Numbered from the stretch's first letter, positions 1-9,014 are shown. The stretch is 64,000 nt of DNA from Olivibacter jilunii (GCF_900607235.1 NZ_LR027855.1:211821-275820), one strand, 5' to 3'. Translations and numbers: made by a program. The notes: generated by a model not told the origin, from the sequence alone.

Positions 1-118
1 CTTACTTTACCAAAATGAATTGACAACGGCTATGCGATTAGGCTTTGGAGACCTCAACACGAATGAGCTCACAGAAGCAGTTCACATACTAAAGCAGTCG
101 GTGACGGAATCGCTATGA
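1..118 (+). CDS. 3' end of a PLP-dependent aminotransferase-fold protein (partial)
   Basis: Only the last 38 codons are present, read from base 2 to a TGA at 116-118. The tail contains RLGFGDL followed by an amphipathic stretch ending EAVHILKQSV. This resembles the C-terminus of fold-type I PLP enzymes, in particular MocR/PdxR-type GntR regulators, which often end with R-LGF-x(4)-E-L-x-x-A-V. The call rests on this short tail alone, so substrate and role cannot be given. The stop overlaps the stop of the convergent hydrolase gene by a few bases. Confidence 0.4.
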   Translation, partial: LLYQNELTTAMRLGFGDLNTNELTEAVHILKQSVTESL

Positions 119-979
119 TAACAAAAGTCTGTTCATTTGTTCAAGCAGTTCGTTAATTAGGGCTTCGCTCTTAACCATATGATGGTGACCGGTCCCATCA
201 TAGGCTTTATGTTTGATATCGCCATGTTTTTGCAGAAATCCCTGCATAAAGCTAAATGGTGAGATTTCGTCAAGACGATCGTAAAAAAGCAAGTGGTTTT
301 CACAGGCGTAATTGTAAAGGTTATTCAGGTTGAAATAACTAACCTCAATATCAAACGACTTTTTAAAATCGCGGAAAAATTGTCGCTGCACATCAATTGG
401 CACATTAGCTGTTGTCATTTGGGTGATAAAGTAGCTTTCGAGATCAATTAACGGAGCTAGGCTGACCAACAATGTTGGTTTTACGACGAAATCTTTGTAA
501 GCGATGATATTGGCCATTGCACCTAGAGAGTGACCAATTAAAACGCTTGGGATACCAAAATGCCTGGTTATTTTTCGAATACTTTCAACATATAATAAGA
601 GATTAGTCAACCTTCCTTGCGAAGAACCATTACCAGGAGCATCAAATGCGATTACTGTAAAGCGTGAACTGGACAAAAGACGTTCAATTAGATAATAGAA
701 ATCAGCTGCTTTAGAAGCCCAACCATGCGTTAGTAGTACAAGTTGATCACCATTTCCCCAAGCAAATGCATTAACCAAAAGCTCCTGATGATCAAAATAG
801 GAATCGAAAACCGAAAACTCGATTTGTCTGGAACGTGCCAATAGCTCCTGCTGACTTGAACGTAAGGGAAATTTCGGAGAATAAAACAAGTAATCAAACA
901 TATATTGACAAACTGCATCAAATACTTGCTCTTTCACCAATGCTTGTATTTCCGAGGTCATCTGTTTAACCTTCCTCAT
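113..979 (-). CDS. alpha/beta hydrolase family protein
   Basis: Single-domain alpha/beta hydrolase of about 288 residues. Visible hallmarks are LLTHGWASKAADF (oxyanion-hole region), FDAPGNGSS, the nucleophile elbow GHSLGAM (Ser within G-x-S-x-G) and a late GTGHHHM that supplies the catalytic His. No signal peptide is visible, so it is probably cytoplasmic. Substrate is unknown. The longest frame begins with TTG at 997, but a perfect -7 box (TATCTTTG, 1002-995) would put transcription start downstream of it, so the ATG at 979 or the ATG at 961 is more likely; the one at 961 has AGGAAGG eight bases upstream. It converges on the partial gene at the window start. Confidence 0.8.
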   Translation of the reverse strand: MRKVKQMTSEIQALVKEQVFDAVCQYMFDYLFYSPKFPLRSSQQELLARSRQIEFSVFDSYFDHQELLVNAFAWGNGDQLVLLTHGWASKAADFYYLIERLLSSSRFTVIAFDAPGNGSSQGRLTNLLLYVESIRKITRHFGIPSVLIGHSLGAMANIIAYKDFVVKPTLLVSLAPLIDLESYFITQMTTANVPIDVQRQFFRDFKKSFDIEVSYFNLNNLYNYACENHLLFYDRLDEISPFSFMQGFLQKHGDIKHKAYDGTGHHHMVKSEALINELLEQMNRLLLS

Positions 980-994
980 AGTGTGTTTATTAAA

Positions 995-1002
995 CAAAGA
1001 TA
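995..1002 (-). promoter_or_regulatory. -7 box for the alpha/beta hydrolase
   Basis: TATCTTTG on the minus strand matches the Bacteroidota housekeeping -7 consensus TAnnTTTG. No TTG is seen 19-21 bases upstream, so only the -7 half is supported. Confidence 0.4.
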
Positions 1003-1114
1003 AACTTTAACGGTTAGCGTATGTAATATCTGTGTCAAACAAAAGGCGCATTACAGCAGTAAGATATCAAAGGCATTTTATATCTTTATTTTCAGAATTC
1101 AGTAAAATCAATAT

Positions 1115-1621
1115 ATGAAAACATTAATTACGCAACTGGGCTTAGGCATCATTTCAGTAAGCATCTTTTTAACGGCATGTAACCAGGCACCTGAAGGAAA
1201 AAAACATGCTAATTGGGCCGACAGCAGTTTTCGGAGCGATACAACGGTTGTAGATACAAGTCATAGACCGACAGAACTATGTTTCTTCCGGTTAGAAGGG
1301 ACATCCTCAAAAGACTCAACGTTTATCAATCTGTCCATTTTAGGTAATAGGGTAACCGGAAAATACAGTTGGATTCCTTTTGAAAAAGACAGTAGAACGG
1401 GCACCCTCACCGGTATAAAACGTGGAGACACCGTAGATGTGGTCTGGCACTTTGCACAAGAAGGAATAAAGGACACGCTGCGTACGGTGTTTCTTTTGCA
1501 GGGTGAACAACTTAAACAGAAGCCATTTAGTGTAAACCAGCAAACAGGAAGGCAATTCACCGACGACAAGTCTGCTTTTTCAATTTCTTATCAGAAAACC
1601 GATTGCTCCCTGCAACGATAA
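1115..1621 (+). CDS. hypothetical lipoprotein
   Basis: 168 residues. The N-terminus has a basic start (MKT), a hydrophobic core and the lipobox LTAC with Cys at about residue 22, so it should be lipidated and exported. The rest is polar, predicted mostly beta, with no family recognised; two further Cys-containing spots are few and there is no catalytic motif. It stands alone between a divergent hydrolase and a downstream acyl-CoA ligase and is probably its own transcript. Coding capacity is well supported by the signal sequence and even codon use; function is unknown. Confidence 0.7.
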   Translation: MKTLITQLGLGIISVSIFLTACNQAPEGKKHANWADSSFRSDTTVVDTSHRPTELCFFRLEGTSSKDSTFINLSILGNRVTGKYSWIPFEKDSRTGTLTGIKRGDTVDVVWHFAQEGIKDTLRTVFLLQGEQLKQKPFSVNQQTGRQFTDDKSAFSISYQKTDCSLQR

Positions 1622-1688
1622 ATGGTCCCGATATTGCCCTTTTGAGCAAATTTTTCATTGCCTATGCGTGAATGACAAGCATTTTATC

Positions 1689-1696
1689 TATGTTTG
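1689..1696 (+). promoter_or_regulatory. -7 box for the acyl-CoA ligase
   Basis: TATGTTTG matches TAnnTTTG, 56 bases before the ATG at 1753. A TTG exists at 1658-1660 but the 28-base spacing is too long, so the -33 half is not supported. Confidence 0.35.
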
Positions 1697-1752
1697 CGTT
1701 TTGTTATAAACTTAGATAAGTTACATTTAGACACAATTATTCCGAAGAATAA

Positions 1753-3654
1753 ATGAATCCTATCACTAAAGATATGACGGTTCCGGGCTTGCTCAGAAAT
1801 GTAGTGGAGCATATTCATCCCGACACACAGACTTTTCTAATTCATCATGAAGACAATCAGTGGAAAGAAATCTCTTATCGAGCAGCTCTTGATCATATTC
1901 AGGCGGTATCAGCATACTTACTCTCTATCGGTCTTAAAAAGGGCGATCGGGCGGCTCTCTTACTTGAAAATGGTCCTGACTATGTCTATTTTGATCAAGG
2001 ATTACAACAAATTGGTGTTGTCAACGTATCGATATACCCCACGCTTCCCGAATCGGACACAGAATATATTTTGAATGACTCCGGCGCGCGTACGATTATC
2101 GTAAATACACCCTTTCTACTGAGAAAGATACTTAAGATTGCGAACAACTGTGAGGCATTAATTCGTATTATACCCACATTCGATGGCTACGAAAAGTATA
2201 CCGAAAACCTGACGCTCCAAGCAGGCGTAGTGCCTTTCGCCAAGATCCTTCACGACGGAGCACTTTTACGTACAGCTTATGAAAAAGATATTGCGAGTGC
2301 AAGAGAAGGTATTTTAATGTCGGACATCTCCACCTTGATTTATACCAGCGGCACCACGGGCACACCTAAAGGTGTGATGCTCACCCACTCAAACCTAACT
2401 AATAACGTGAGGGCTTGTTTGGATCAAATTTTGGAAGTAGACCAACATGATACATTTCTTTCTTTTCTTCCTTTATCTCATGTCTTTGAACGTACAGCTA
2501 CCTATCACGTGTGTCTAGCACTTGGAGCAAAAATAGCGTATGCCCAAAGCATTGATCTGTTGGCCAAAAACATGTATGAAGTAAAGCCGACAGTAATATG
2601 CGCCGTACCGAGGCTCTTGGAAAAAATACATGACAAAGCGATGAAAAATGGCACCCAAAGCGGAGGTGCTAAAGCAGCCATCTTTAAATGGGCATTGGGT
2701 ACAGGCAAGCAATATCGAGAAAAAAAAGAGTTAGGCAAAAAACCCGGACCGATTTTAACCACACAATATAATTTGGCCGAGCGGCTTGTCTTTAACAAAA
2801 TAAAAGAAAAAACAGGCGGAAGGCTAAAATTCATGATTTCCGGCGGAGGTGCATTGCCCCAGAATGTGGGCGAGTTCTTCGGAAACATAGGAATTAAGAT
2901 TCTAGAGGGATATGGTCTTACCGAAACCTCGCCGGTGGTAGCCGTCACGGAATTCCACAGGCAAGTTTACGGAACGGTTGGACGGGTGCTGCCCGGAATA
3001 GAAATCGCCATTCAGGACATTGAAAGCCTAAAGATACATACCGTACAAAGTCACGCTAGCTTTGATCCGAATCTTGAGACCGAAGAAGGCGAAATCATCA
3101 TTCGTGGTCATTGCATTATGAAAGGTTATTGGAATAAACCGGAAGAAACCAAACATGTTATCGATAGCGACGGATGGTTCCATACAGGTGATATTGGAAA
3201 ATTCTATAAAGGAAATTTAAAAATCACTGATAGGCTCAAGAATATGATTGTTAATGCCTACGGAAAAAATGTATATCCCACCCCGGTAGAGAATACGTAC
3301 CTGAAAAGTAAACGAATCGAGCAAATCTTTCTTATTGGTGACAACAGGGAATATTTAACCGCACTCATTGTTCCCAATCAAGAGTTATTGAAAGAGACCT
3401 TTAATCTTCGCGAAAGTTTTTTTAATCAAGAGGATCCATTCATTGAAGATATTGCTATTATCGATTGGATAGAACAGGATATCAAAAGACTATCCAATGA
3501 ACTGGCCAAATTTGAGCGTATTCGGTCATTTAAAGTAAAGAGGAAGCCTTTTAGTATTGATGCCGGTGAGCTTACACCAACACTGAAAGCTAAGCGAAAG
3601 GTCATTGAAAAAATATACGCAGAAAGTATTAATGAGCTGTATCAGACGAGCTAA
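1753..3654 (+). CDS. long-chain fatty acid--CoA ligase (AMP-binding)
   Basis: 633 residues, the usual length of FadD15-type bacterial long-chain acyl-CoA synthetases. It activates fatty acids to acyl-AMP and then acyl-CoA in the cytoplasm or at the inner membrane face. The P-loop-like adenylation motif YTSGTTGTPKG lies near residue 200, GYGLTETSP (A5 motif) near 388 and GWFHTGDIG (A7) near 474, followed by the C-terminal lid with KLTP-like segment GELTPTLKAKR. The exact chain-length preference cannot be read from sequence. It is monocistronic and ends at a bidirectional terminator shared with the convergent asnB. Confidence 0.93.
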   Translation: MNPITKDMTVPGLLRNVVEHIHPDTQTFLIHHEDNQWKEISYRAALDHIQAVSAYLLSIGLKKGDRAALLLENGPDYVYFDQGLQQIGVVNVSIYPTLPESDTEYILNDSGARTIIVNTPFLLRKILKIANNCEALIRIIPTFDGYEKYTENLTLQAGVVPFAKILHDGALLRTAYEKDIASAREGILMSDISTLIYTSGTTGTPKGVMLTHSNLTNNVRACLDQILEVDQHDTFLSFLPLSHVFERTATYHVCLALGAKIAYAQSIDLLAKNMYEVKPTVICAVPRLLEKIHDKAMKNGTQSGGAKAAIFKWALGTGKQYREKKELGKKPGPILTTQYNLAERLVFNKIKEKTGGRLKFMISGGGALPQNVGEFFGNIGIKILEGYGLTETSPVVAVTEFHRQVYGTVGRVLPGIEIAIQDIESLKIHTVQSHASFDPNLETEEGEIIIRGHCIMKGYWNKPEETKHVIDSDGWFHTGDIGKFYKGNLKITDRLKNMIVNAYGKNVYPTPVENTYLKSKRIEQIFLIGDNREYLTALIVPNQELLKETFNLRESFFNQEDPFIEDIAIIDWIEQDIKRLSNELAKFERIRSFKVKRKPFSIDAGELTPTLKAKRKVIEKIYAESINELYQTS

Positions 3655-3713
3655 GTTATTAATCGATACGAAAATTTTCACCTCATTTTTTGTTAGTATT
3701 GGCTTTTCATTTT

Positions 3714-3753
3714 AAAAAAAAGTAGTAATAGGCACCTATTACTACTTTTTTTT
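3714..3753. terminator. bidirectional intrinsic terminator
   Basis: Perfect 12-bp arms at 3721-3732 (AGTAGTAATAGG) and 3735-3746, flanked by A7 before and T7 after, so each strand has a stem followed by a U tract. It lies between the convergent acyl-CoA ligase and asnB genes and can serve both. Confidence 0.85.
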
Positions 3754-3775
3754 AAATGAATCTTACGATAAGCTG

Positions 3776-5461
3776 TTAAACAGCCGCCTTTTCTTTGTCA
3801 TAACTTTCGTTATGTACGCTTGACACCGCCCTACCCGATGGATCGTTCAAGTTTTGGAATGAGGCATCCCAAGCCAACGCCTCCGGCGTACTACAAGCTA
3901 CTGACTTCACCGATGGCACGCATGCGGCCGCCGAATCGGAAGGAAAATGCTCACTGAAAATACTTCTATAAAAATATTCTTCTTTAGACATCGGTGGGTT
4001 TATTGGAAAACGATATTTAGCATTCGCTAATTCTTCGTCAGACACCGCATTCATTGCTTGTTCTTTCAACGTATCAATCCAGCTATATCCCACCCCATCA
4101 GAGAATTGCTCTTTTTGGCGCCATGCAATACTTTCCGGCAAATAATCCTCGAAAGCTTTTCGCAATATCCATTTCTCCATCTTGCCATTTCCTGCCATTT
4201 TATCCGCTGGATTTAGGCGCATAGCAATGTCCATAAACTCTTTGTCAAGGAAAGGTACACGTCCTTCAATTCCCCATGCCGCTAGTGATTTATTGGCGCG
4301 AAGGCAATCGTATAAATGAAGTTTACCTAACTTACGGACTGTTTCCTCGTGAAATTCTTTTGCATTCGGTGCTTTATGAAAATACAAATAACCTCCAAAA
4401 AGCTCGTCAGATCCCTCTCCACTTAACACCATTTTAATGCCCATTGACTTGATCACCCGTGCCAATAAGTACATGGGAGTAGACGCCCTGATCGTGGTTA
4501 CATCATAAGTTTCCAGATGATAGATAACATCTCTTATGGCATCCAAGCCTTCTTGTATAGTAAAATGAATTTCGTGATGAATTGTACCGATATGCTCAGC
4601 CGCTTTTTGTGCAGCCGCTAGATCCGGAGAACCTTTTAATCCCACCGCAAAGGAATGCAACGAAGGATACCAGGCATTCTCCTTGTCGTCCGACTCAATT
4701 CGCTTGGACGCAAATTTTTTAGTGATAGCCGCTATAATGGATGAATCTAAACCGCCAGACAATAAGACGCCATAAGGTACGTCGGACATCATCTGCCGAT
4801 GAACGGCATCTTCCAATCCTTTTCGCAACGCGGCGATATCCGATTCATTATTTGCAACGCTTTCATAACTTTCCCAATCCCTTCTATACCAACGTTGTAA
4901 TTCTTGTCCCTGCGCACTGTAAATATAATGACCAGGTTTAAACTCCTGTATGCGGTTACAAATACCTTCTAAGGCCTTCAGCTCGGAAGACACGTAGAAA
5001 TTGCCGCTTTTATCCCAACCCATATAAAACGGGATGATACCGATATGATCTCGTGCTATCAAATAGACGTCTTTCTCTGTATCATACAAAGCAAAGGCAA
5101 AAATACCATTTAGATCTTCTAAGAAATCAACACCCTTTTCTTTATAAAGCGCTAAGATAACTTCACAGTCAGAATTTGTGGAAAAATTGTAATTTGGAAG
5201 CTGATCGCGAAGTAAACGGTGATTATAGATTTCACCATTAACTGCAAGAACAACTGTTCCGTCTTCACTATACAAAGGCTGCGTTCCTGATTTTGGATCT
5301 ACGATGGCTAATCGCTCATGGGCTAATATCGCTTTGTCTGAGCTGAATATGCCTGACCAATCAGGCCCCCGATGGCGAATCTTCTTCGACATCTCCAACA
5401 CTTGGGCACGCAAGTCCTGAGACTTTACTTTTAGGTCAAATGCACCAATAATTCCACACAT
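3776..5461 (-). CDS. asnB: asparagine synthase B (glutamine-hydrolysing)
   Basis: 561 residues, close to the 554 of E. coli AsnB. It makes asparagine from aspartate, ATP and glutamine. The protein begins MCGIIGA, so Cys2 is the N-terminal nucleophile of the class II glutaminase domain (about 2-190, with RGPD near 31 and NGEIYN near 75). The synthetase domain carries the ATP PP-loop SGGLDSS near 235-241 and VLSGEGSDELFGGY further on. The C-terminal 45 residues after the core are Ala/Ser-rich and less conserved. Single gene on the minus strand with a terminator downstream. Confidence 0.96.
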   Translation of the reverse strand: MCGIIGAFDLKVKSQDLRAQVLEMSKKIRHRGPDWSGIFSSDKAILAHERLAIVDPKSGTQPLYSEDGTVVLAVNGEIYNHRLLRDQLPNYNFSTNSDCEVILALYKEKGVDFLEDLNGIFAFALYDTEKDVYLIARDHIGIIPFYMGWDKSGNFYVSSELKALEGICNRIQEFKPGHYIYSAQGQELQRWYRRDWESYESVANNESDIAALRKGLEDAVHRQMMSDVPYGVLLSGGLDSSIIAAITKKFASKRIESDDKENAWYPSLHSFAVGLKGSPDLAAAQKAAEHIGTIHHEIHFTIQEGLDAIRDVIYHLETYDVTTIRASTPMYLLARVIKSMGIKMVLSGEGSDELFGGYLYFHKAPNAKEFHEETVRKLGKLHLYDCLRANKSLAAWGIEGRVPFLDKEFMDIAMRLNPADKMAGNGKMEKWILRKAFEDYLPESIAWRQKEQFSDGVGYSWIDTLKEQAMNAVSDEELANAKYRFPINPPMSKEEYFYRSIFSEHFPSDSAAACVPSVKSVACSTPEALAWDASFQNLNDPSGRAVSSVHNESYDKEKAAV

Positions 5462-5802
5462 AAATTTATTTTTTAATAGCTAAAATTAACAATTATAAAT
5501 GTTTACAAATTAAAGAAAAATTATTCAATATTTGCAACATTTTATACTTTTTTCGATAATTTTATCAACATATATTACATTTCATTGAAAAAACACACAA
5601 ACCAAGCTGAAAAATCCAAAAACAAAAGATACAAACACCTGTCGCTCAGCAACTAATAAAATCGTTTTAAGTACATTTAATACGGATAAGTTAAGATTTT
5701 GCAGGTATAAAAGCGGTTAGGCCTGCGGTCTTTTCGGTTAATAACAAAAGTTTTACAAAAGTGGAAGACTCCTTTTGAAGGCTTCACTTTAACAGACAGA
5801 TC
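5462..5802. other. intergenic region upstream of asnB, no gene seen
   Basis: About 340 AT-rich bases hold the asnB upstream region (minus strand). No ORF with coding character, no RNA gene and no strong promoter match was recognised. A near-match to the -7 box with one extra spacer base is present around 5624-5632 on the minus strand but is not convincing. Confidence 0.5.
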
Positions 5803-5837
5803 AAAAAAAAGCCGCAAGTATATTTACCTGCGGCTTT
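5803..5837 (-). terminator. intrinsic terminator of rplU-rpmA
   Basis: Arms 5808-5820 and 5825-5837 pair over 13 bp with one G-U pair (core AAAGCCGCA / TGCGGCTTT) around loop TATT. On the minus strand it is followed by a run of eight T (A8 at 5803-5810 on the plus strand). It sits 30 bases beyond the rpmA stop. Confidence 0.85.
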
Positions 5838-5866
5838 GTATATTTTAAAGCTAAAAGCGCAATGGC

Positions 5867-6139
5867 TTAAGCTTCTGCTTTAACTTCAGCTGGAATTACC
5901 GATACGTAAGATTTGTTATTTGCTTTTTTGGTAAAAACAACTTTACCATCTACTAAAGCAAATAAAGTGTGATCTTTACCCATTCCTACGTTCTTATCCG
6001 GATGGTGTTTGGTTCCTCTTTGACGAACAATAATATTTCCTGCGATCGCAGCTTGACCGCCAAAAATCTTTACACCTAATCTTTTGCTATGTGATTCGCG
6101 ACCGTTCTTCGAACTACCCGCACCTTTTTTATGAGCCAT
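5867..6139 (-). CDS. rpmA: 50S ribosomal protein L27
   Basis: 90 residues beginning [18 protein letters not shown], the conserved L27 N-terminus that reaches the peptidyl-transferase centre, followed by RLGVK and the G-x-I-x-V-R-Q-R-G-T segment. Length is typical. No Firmicutes-style cleavable N-terminal extension is present. It is the second gene of the rplU-rpmA operon, 46 bases downstream of rplU. Confidence 0.98.
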   Translation of the reverse strand: MAHKKGAGSSKNGRESHSKRLGVKIFGGQAAIAGNIIVRQRGTKHHPDKNVGMGKDHTLFALVDGKVVFTKKANNKSYVSVIPAEVKAEA

Positions 6140-6185
6140 ATCTTATCTTTATTTATGACGGCCAAGCCGTCTATTTAAAAATCAA

Positions 6186-6497
6186 TTAAAGAGTAATATC
6201 TGTTATCTGGATTTTCGTAAATTGCTGACGGTGTCCGTTTTTCTTCTTGTATCCTTTACGGCGTTTCTTTTTGAAGACAATCACTTTATCTCCTTTTAAA
6301 TGCGACAAAATCTTAGCCGAAACTTTAGCACCAGCTACACTTGGAGTTCCAATTGTAAACTTGCCACCGTCTTCTGCTAACAATACATTGTCAAATTCAA
6401 TACTAGCGCCTTCATCCCCTTGTAAACGGTTTACAAAAAGATGCTGGTCTTTTGCAACCTTGAATTGCTGTCCGGCTATATTTACTATTGCGTACAT
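6186..6497 (-). CDS. rplU: 50S ribosomal protein L21
   Basis: 103 residues, [14 protein letters not shown] at the start and [16 protein letters not shown] in the C-terminal rRNA-binding part, both hallmarks of L21. The protein binds 23S rRNA. First gene of the operon with rpmA, directly behind a well-formed promoter (6542-6572). Confidence 0.98.
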   Translation of the reverse strand: MYAIVNIAGQQFKVAKDQHLFVNRLQGDEGASIEFDNVLLAEDGGKFTIGTPSVAGAKVSAKILSHLKGDKVIVFKKKRRKGYKKKNGHRQQFTKIQITDITL

Positions 6498-6541
6498 TGT
6501 TAATTGTTTAGATATTAATATTTGTTTTAAATTTTGAAGCG

Positions 6542-6572
6542 CAAAGATATGCTTTATATTTCAAACTCGCAA
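6542..6572 (-). promoter_or_regulatory. rplU-rpmA promoter
   Basis: On the minus strand TTG (6572-6570), 20 bases, then TATCTTTG (6549-6542). This fits the Bacteroidota -33/-7 pattern with consensus spacing and predicts a leader of roughly 40 bases before the rplU ATG. Confidence 0.7.
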
Positions 6573-6577
6573 GAGAT

Positions 6578-6656
6578 TGTTGGTTATTAGTTATTAGTTG
6601 TTAGTTGCTAGTTGTTAGTTGTTGGTTATTGGTTGTTGGTTATTGGTTGTGGGTTG
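6578..6656. repeat. low-complexity tandem repeat (TTAGTTG / TTGGTTAT units)
   Basis: About ten imperfect 7-8 base units alternating TTAGTTG, TTGTTGG and TTATTGG fill this stretch. The apparent reading frames across it are repeat translations, not genes. Confidence 0.75.
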
Positions 6657-6683
6657 CGAGCCGTATCGAGTATGAAGTATCAA

Positions 6684-6715
6684 GACACCTGCCTACCGGC
6701 AGGCAGGCAAGTGTC
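6684..6715. repeat. palindromic intergenic repeat, copy 1
   Basis: Core TGCCTACCGGCAGGCA (6690-6705) is a near-perfect palindrome, enclosed by GACAC (6684-6688) and GTGTC (6711-6715). A frame through it reads CLPAGRQ, a peptide string that recurs in spurious ORFs from Bacteroidota genomes, which points to a dispersed intergenic repeat. Confidence 0.65.
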
Positions 6716-6719
6716 AAAA

Positions 6720-6757
6720 CCTATGTCTTATGTCCTATGTCTTATATCCTATGTTCA
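6720..6757. repeat. short tandem repeat (CCTATGTCTTAT units)
   Basis: Three to four degenerate copies of a 10-12 base unit CCTATGTCTTAT. It lies between the two palindromic repeat copies. Confidence 0.6.
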
Positions 6758-6819
6758 ACACTTTAAGCTTCCTGTCAACTTTCCACGCACAAAAAAAAAT
6801 TATTCATCGCTCATCACTC

Positions 6820-6841
6820 CTGCCTATCGGCGGGCAGGCAA
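6820..6841. repeat. palindromic intergenic repeat, copy 2
   Basis: TGCCTATCGGCGGGCAGGCA (6821-6840) resembles copy 1 in the TGCCT and GGCAGGCA arms with a changed centre. Its frame reads PAYRRAG, the variant of the same repeat. Confidence 0.55.
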
Positions 6842-6893
6842 CATTCATCACTAAAACTCTATTCAACAACCCGACTACCTATCCCCTCTCCTC

Positions 6894-6924
6894 TTGCTTT
6901 TTATCATACAATATTGTATAATTG
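6894..6924 (+). promoter_or_regulatory. hut operon promoter
   Basis: TTG (6894-6896), 20 bases, then TATAATTG (6917-6924): the same spacing as the rplU promoter, with one change from TAnnTTTG. The -7 box and predicted start site lie inside the palindromic operator sites at 6906-6941, as expected for repression by steric block. Confidence 0.55.
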
Positions 6925-6941
6925 TATAAGTACTTATACAA
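6906..6941. promoter_or_regulatory. tandem palindromic operators of the hut MarR regulator
   Basis: Two perfect palindromes: ATACAATATTGTAT (6906-6919) and TTGTATAAGTACTTATACAA (6922-6941), centred 19 bp apart and made of repeated TTGTATAA half-sites. The second ends seven bases before the regulator ATG. MarR proteins bind such dyads as dimers, usually autoregulating; that the adjacent MarR protein binds here is inference. Confidence 0.7.
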
Positions 6942-6948
6942 ATCAATT

Positions 6949-7440
6949 ATGGACTTTTACCGAACCCCTGGCTATCTCATATTTGGCAGCCGCTTACGAA
7001 GATTGAGTGAATATTATATCAGCGAATTAAACAGCGTTTATCAGCAGCTGGGAATTCCTTTTGACACAAGCTGGTTTTCTTTCTTTTATATTCTTTCGAA
7101 AACGGAAGACATTTCGTTGGTTGACCTCTCCAATCGTCTACAGATTTCGCATTCATCCGTTAGTCAGATGATCCACAATCTTCGCCGGAAAAAGTTGGTA
7201 AAAAGCGTACGTGACAAACAGGATGGGCGGAAACAGGTTGTCACTTTAACCAAACTCGGCCGGAAAATGTTAGACGACATAAAACCGGTCTGGAAAAGCA
7301 TCGAATCTATTATGTCGGCATTTGAAGCCGAAGAGGAAAGTCTTACCGGCTTTCTTGAACGCCTAAGCAAATTGGAAAACGCGTTGAAAGCGAAACCGCT
7401 TGGTGAATGCATACTGGCTGACATGCAACTTGCACATTAA
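6949..7440 (+). CDS. MarR family regulator of the hut operon
   Basis: 163 residues from the ATG at 6949; the longer frame starts at a TTG that lies within the operator palindrome and is rejected. The winged helix-turn-helix is visible in VDLSNRLQISHSSVSQMIHNLRRKKLV (read in pieces: LSNRLQISHSSV, recognition helix SQMIHNL) with the wing KQDGRKQVVTLT. It lies five bases upstream of hutH and heads the operon, so it probably replaces the GntR-type HutC found in proteobacteria and senses urocanate or a related effector. Effector and sign of control are inference. Confidence 0.85.
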   Translation: MDFYRTPGYLIFGSRLRRLSEYYISELNSVYQQLGIPFDTSWFSFFYILSKTEDISLVDLSNRLQISHSSVSQMIHNLRRKKLVKSVRDKQDGRKQVVTLTKLGRKMLDDIKPVWKSIESIMSAFEAEEESLTGFLERLSKLENALKAKPLGECILADMQLAH

Positions 7441-7445
7441 ATCTT

Positions 7446-9014
7446 ATGTTTATGGTATTTAAGTATGGAATTGATCGACTAACCGTTGCAAAAGCGTTAG
7501 CACTGGCTAATGGTAATCTGAAAGGTATTCTTACAAACGAGGCTATATCCAATATTACGCAAAGCTGCTCCTATGTAGACGAAATCGTAGATAAGAATAA
7601 AGTAGTGTATGGCATTAACACCGGTTTCGGTCCTTTGTGCGACACGTTAATATCAGCCTCAGACACGGCCAAACTGCAACACAATCTATTGATGAGCCAC
7701 GCTGTAGGTGTTGGCGAGTTCGTATCTACCGAAATTTCAAAGATCATGCTTATCATTAAATTACATGCGCTTTGTTTAGGCTATTCCGGTATCAGGTTGT
7801 CGACCATCGAACGGATACATTGGTTCATCGAAAAAGATATACTCCCTTGCGTACCCGCTCAGGGTTCTGTTGGCGCTTCCGGTGATCTGGCGCCACTTTC
7901 TCATCTATTCTTACCACTTATTGGTTTAGGTAACGTTTACTACAAGGGACGCATGAGCGATACAGGCGATGTATTAAGGCAAGAAAACATCGAACCCCTC
8001 CAGTTGGGCCCAAAGGAAGGTTTGGCACTTATCAATGGCACTCAATTTATTGCAGCCCATGCGGTTCATGCCTTAGCGCGTTTTCACAATGCCTTAGATG
8101 CCGCTGATCTTATCGGTGCTATGTCTTTAGAAGGGTTGATGGGTTCTTCGAAACCATTTGATCCGCGTCTTCATGAGCTCAGGCCCTTTCCGGGCAACCG
8201 TTTTGTCGCAAGTAGAATATGGGCTTTATTAGCGGAGTCGGAAATTATTCAATCACATGTCAATTGTGACCGAATACAGGATCCTTATTCACTCCGTTGT
8301 ATCCCTCAGGTGCATGGGGCATCGCGTACTGCTTGGCTTCACTTAAAACAATTAACAGAAATCGAATTAAATTCAGTTACAGACAATCCGGTAATTTTAG
8401 GTTCGTTGGATACAATAAGTGGTGGAAATTTTCACGGACAGCCTTTAGCAATTCCCTTAGATTATGCTACTGTAGCAGCAGCGGAATTGGGGAACATCTC
8501 GGATAGGAGAAGTTACCTGATTATCGAAGGCCGTTATGGACTGCCGAAGTTATTGATAAAGGATGCCGGGCTGAACTCAGGCTTCATGATTCCACAGTAC
8601 ACAACCGCAGCCCTGGTTTCCGAAAATAAAGGCTTGTGCTTTCCCGCCAGTGCCGACAGTATTCCCACTTCTTTAGGACAGGAAGACCATGTTTCAATGG
8701 GATCCATTAGCGGTAGAAAACTAAATAAGGTTATCGAGAATTTAGAATACATCTTGGCCATCGAACTGTTATATGCTACCCAAGCTTTGGATTTTAGGCA
8801 TCCTATTCGCTCAACCTCCGTGTTGGAAGCATGTCATAGCTTCGTGCGATCGCAGGTTGCTTATGCGGAGGAAGACCGGATCTTCTCAACGGATATACAA
8901 CACTTAAAAAACTTAATTGCCAGTGGCAAGTTTGTTGCTCGAGCGAACGAAGTGGCATTAAAATACCAAATAAACCTAAATGATAAAGATTATGAACAGT
9001 TCCAGCTTTCTTGA
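7446..9014 (+). CDS. hutH: histidine ammonia-lyase
   Basis: 522 residues. It deaminates histidine to trans-urocanate, the first step of histidine degradation. The Ala-Ser-Gly triad that cyclises to the MIO cofactor is in [15 protein letters not shown] near residue 143, matching the family position. NTGFGPL, SVTDNPV and QEDHVSMG are also conserved. Start could be the ATG at 7446 or the in-frame ATG at 7452. Its 3' end overlaps hutU by 23 bases, so translation is probably coupled. Confidence 0.96.
   Translation: MFMVFKYGIDRLTVAKALALANGNLKGILTNEAISNITQSCSYVDEIVDKNKVVYGINTGFGPLCDTLISASDTAKLQHNLLMSHAVGVGEFVSTEISKIMLIIKLHALCLGYSGIRLSTIERIHWFIEKDILPCVPAQGSVGASGDLAPLSHLFLPLIGLGNVYYKGRMSDTGDVLRQENIEPLQLGPKEGLALINGTQFIAAHAVHALARFHNALDAADLIGAMSLEGLMGSSKPFDPRLHELRPFPGNRFVASRIWALLAESEIIQSHVNCDRIQDPYSLRCIPQVHGASRTAWLHLKQLTEIELNSVTDNPVILGSLDTISGGNFHGQPLAIPLDYATVAAAELGNISDRRSYLIIEGRYGLPKLLIKDAGLNSGFMIPQYTTAALVSENKGLCFPASADSIPTSLGQEDHVSMGSISGRKLNKVIENLEYILAIELLYATQALDFRHPIRSTSVLEACHSFVRSQVAYAEEDRIFSTDIQHLKNLIASGKFVARANEVALKYQINLNDKDYEQFQLS

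Noticed and set aside
2505-2948. 147-codon open frame antisense to the acyl-CoA ligase
   Set aside because: Lies fully inside a conserved gene on the other strand; a shadow frame without family features.
6578-6757. Possible CRISPR array
   Set aside because: Units are 7-12 bases, contiguous and imperfect, with no unique spacers and no cas genes.
6612-6921. Short open frames across the repeat block between rplU and the hut regulator
   Set aside because: They translate tandem repeats and palindromes (CLPAGRQ-type strings) and have no coding character.
8992-9014. Possible frameshift at the hutH-hutU junction
   Set aside because: Both proteins are full length with normal termini; the overlap is simple gene overlap.
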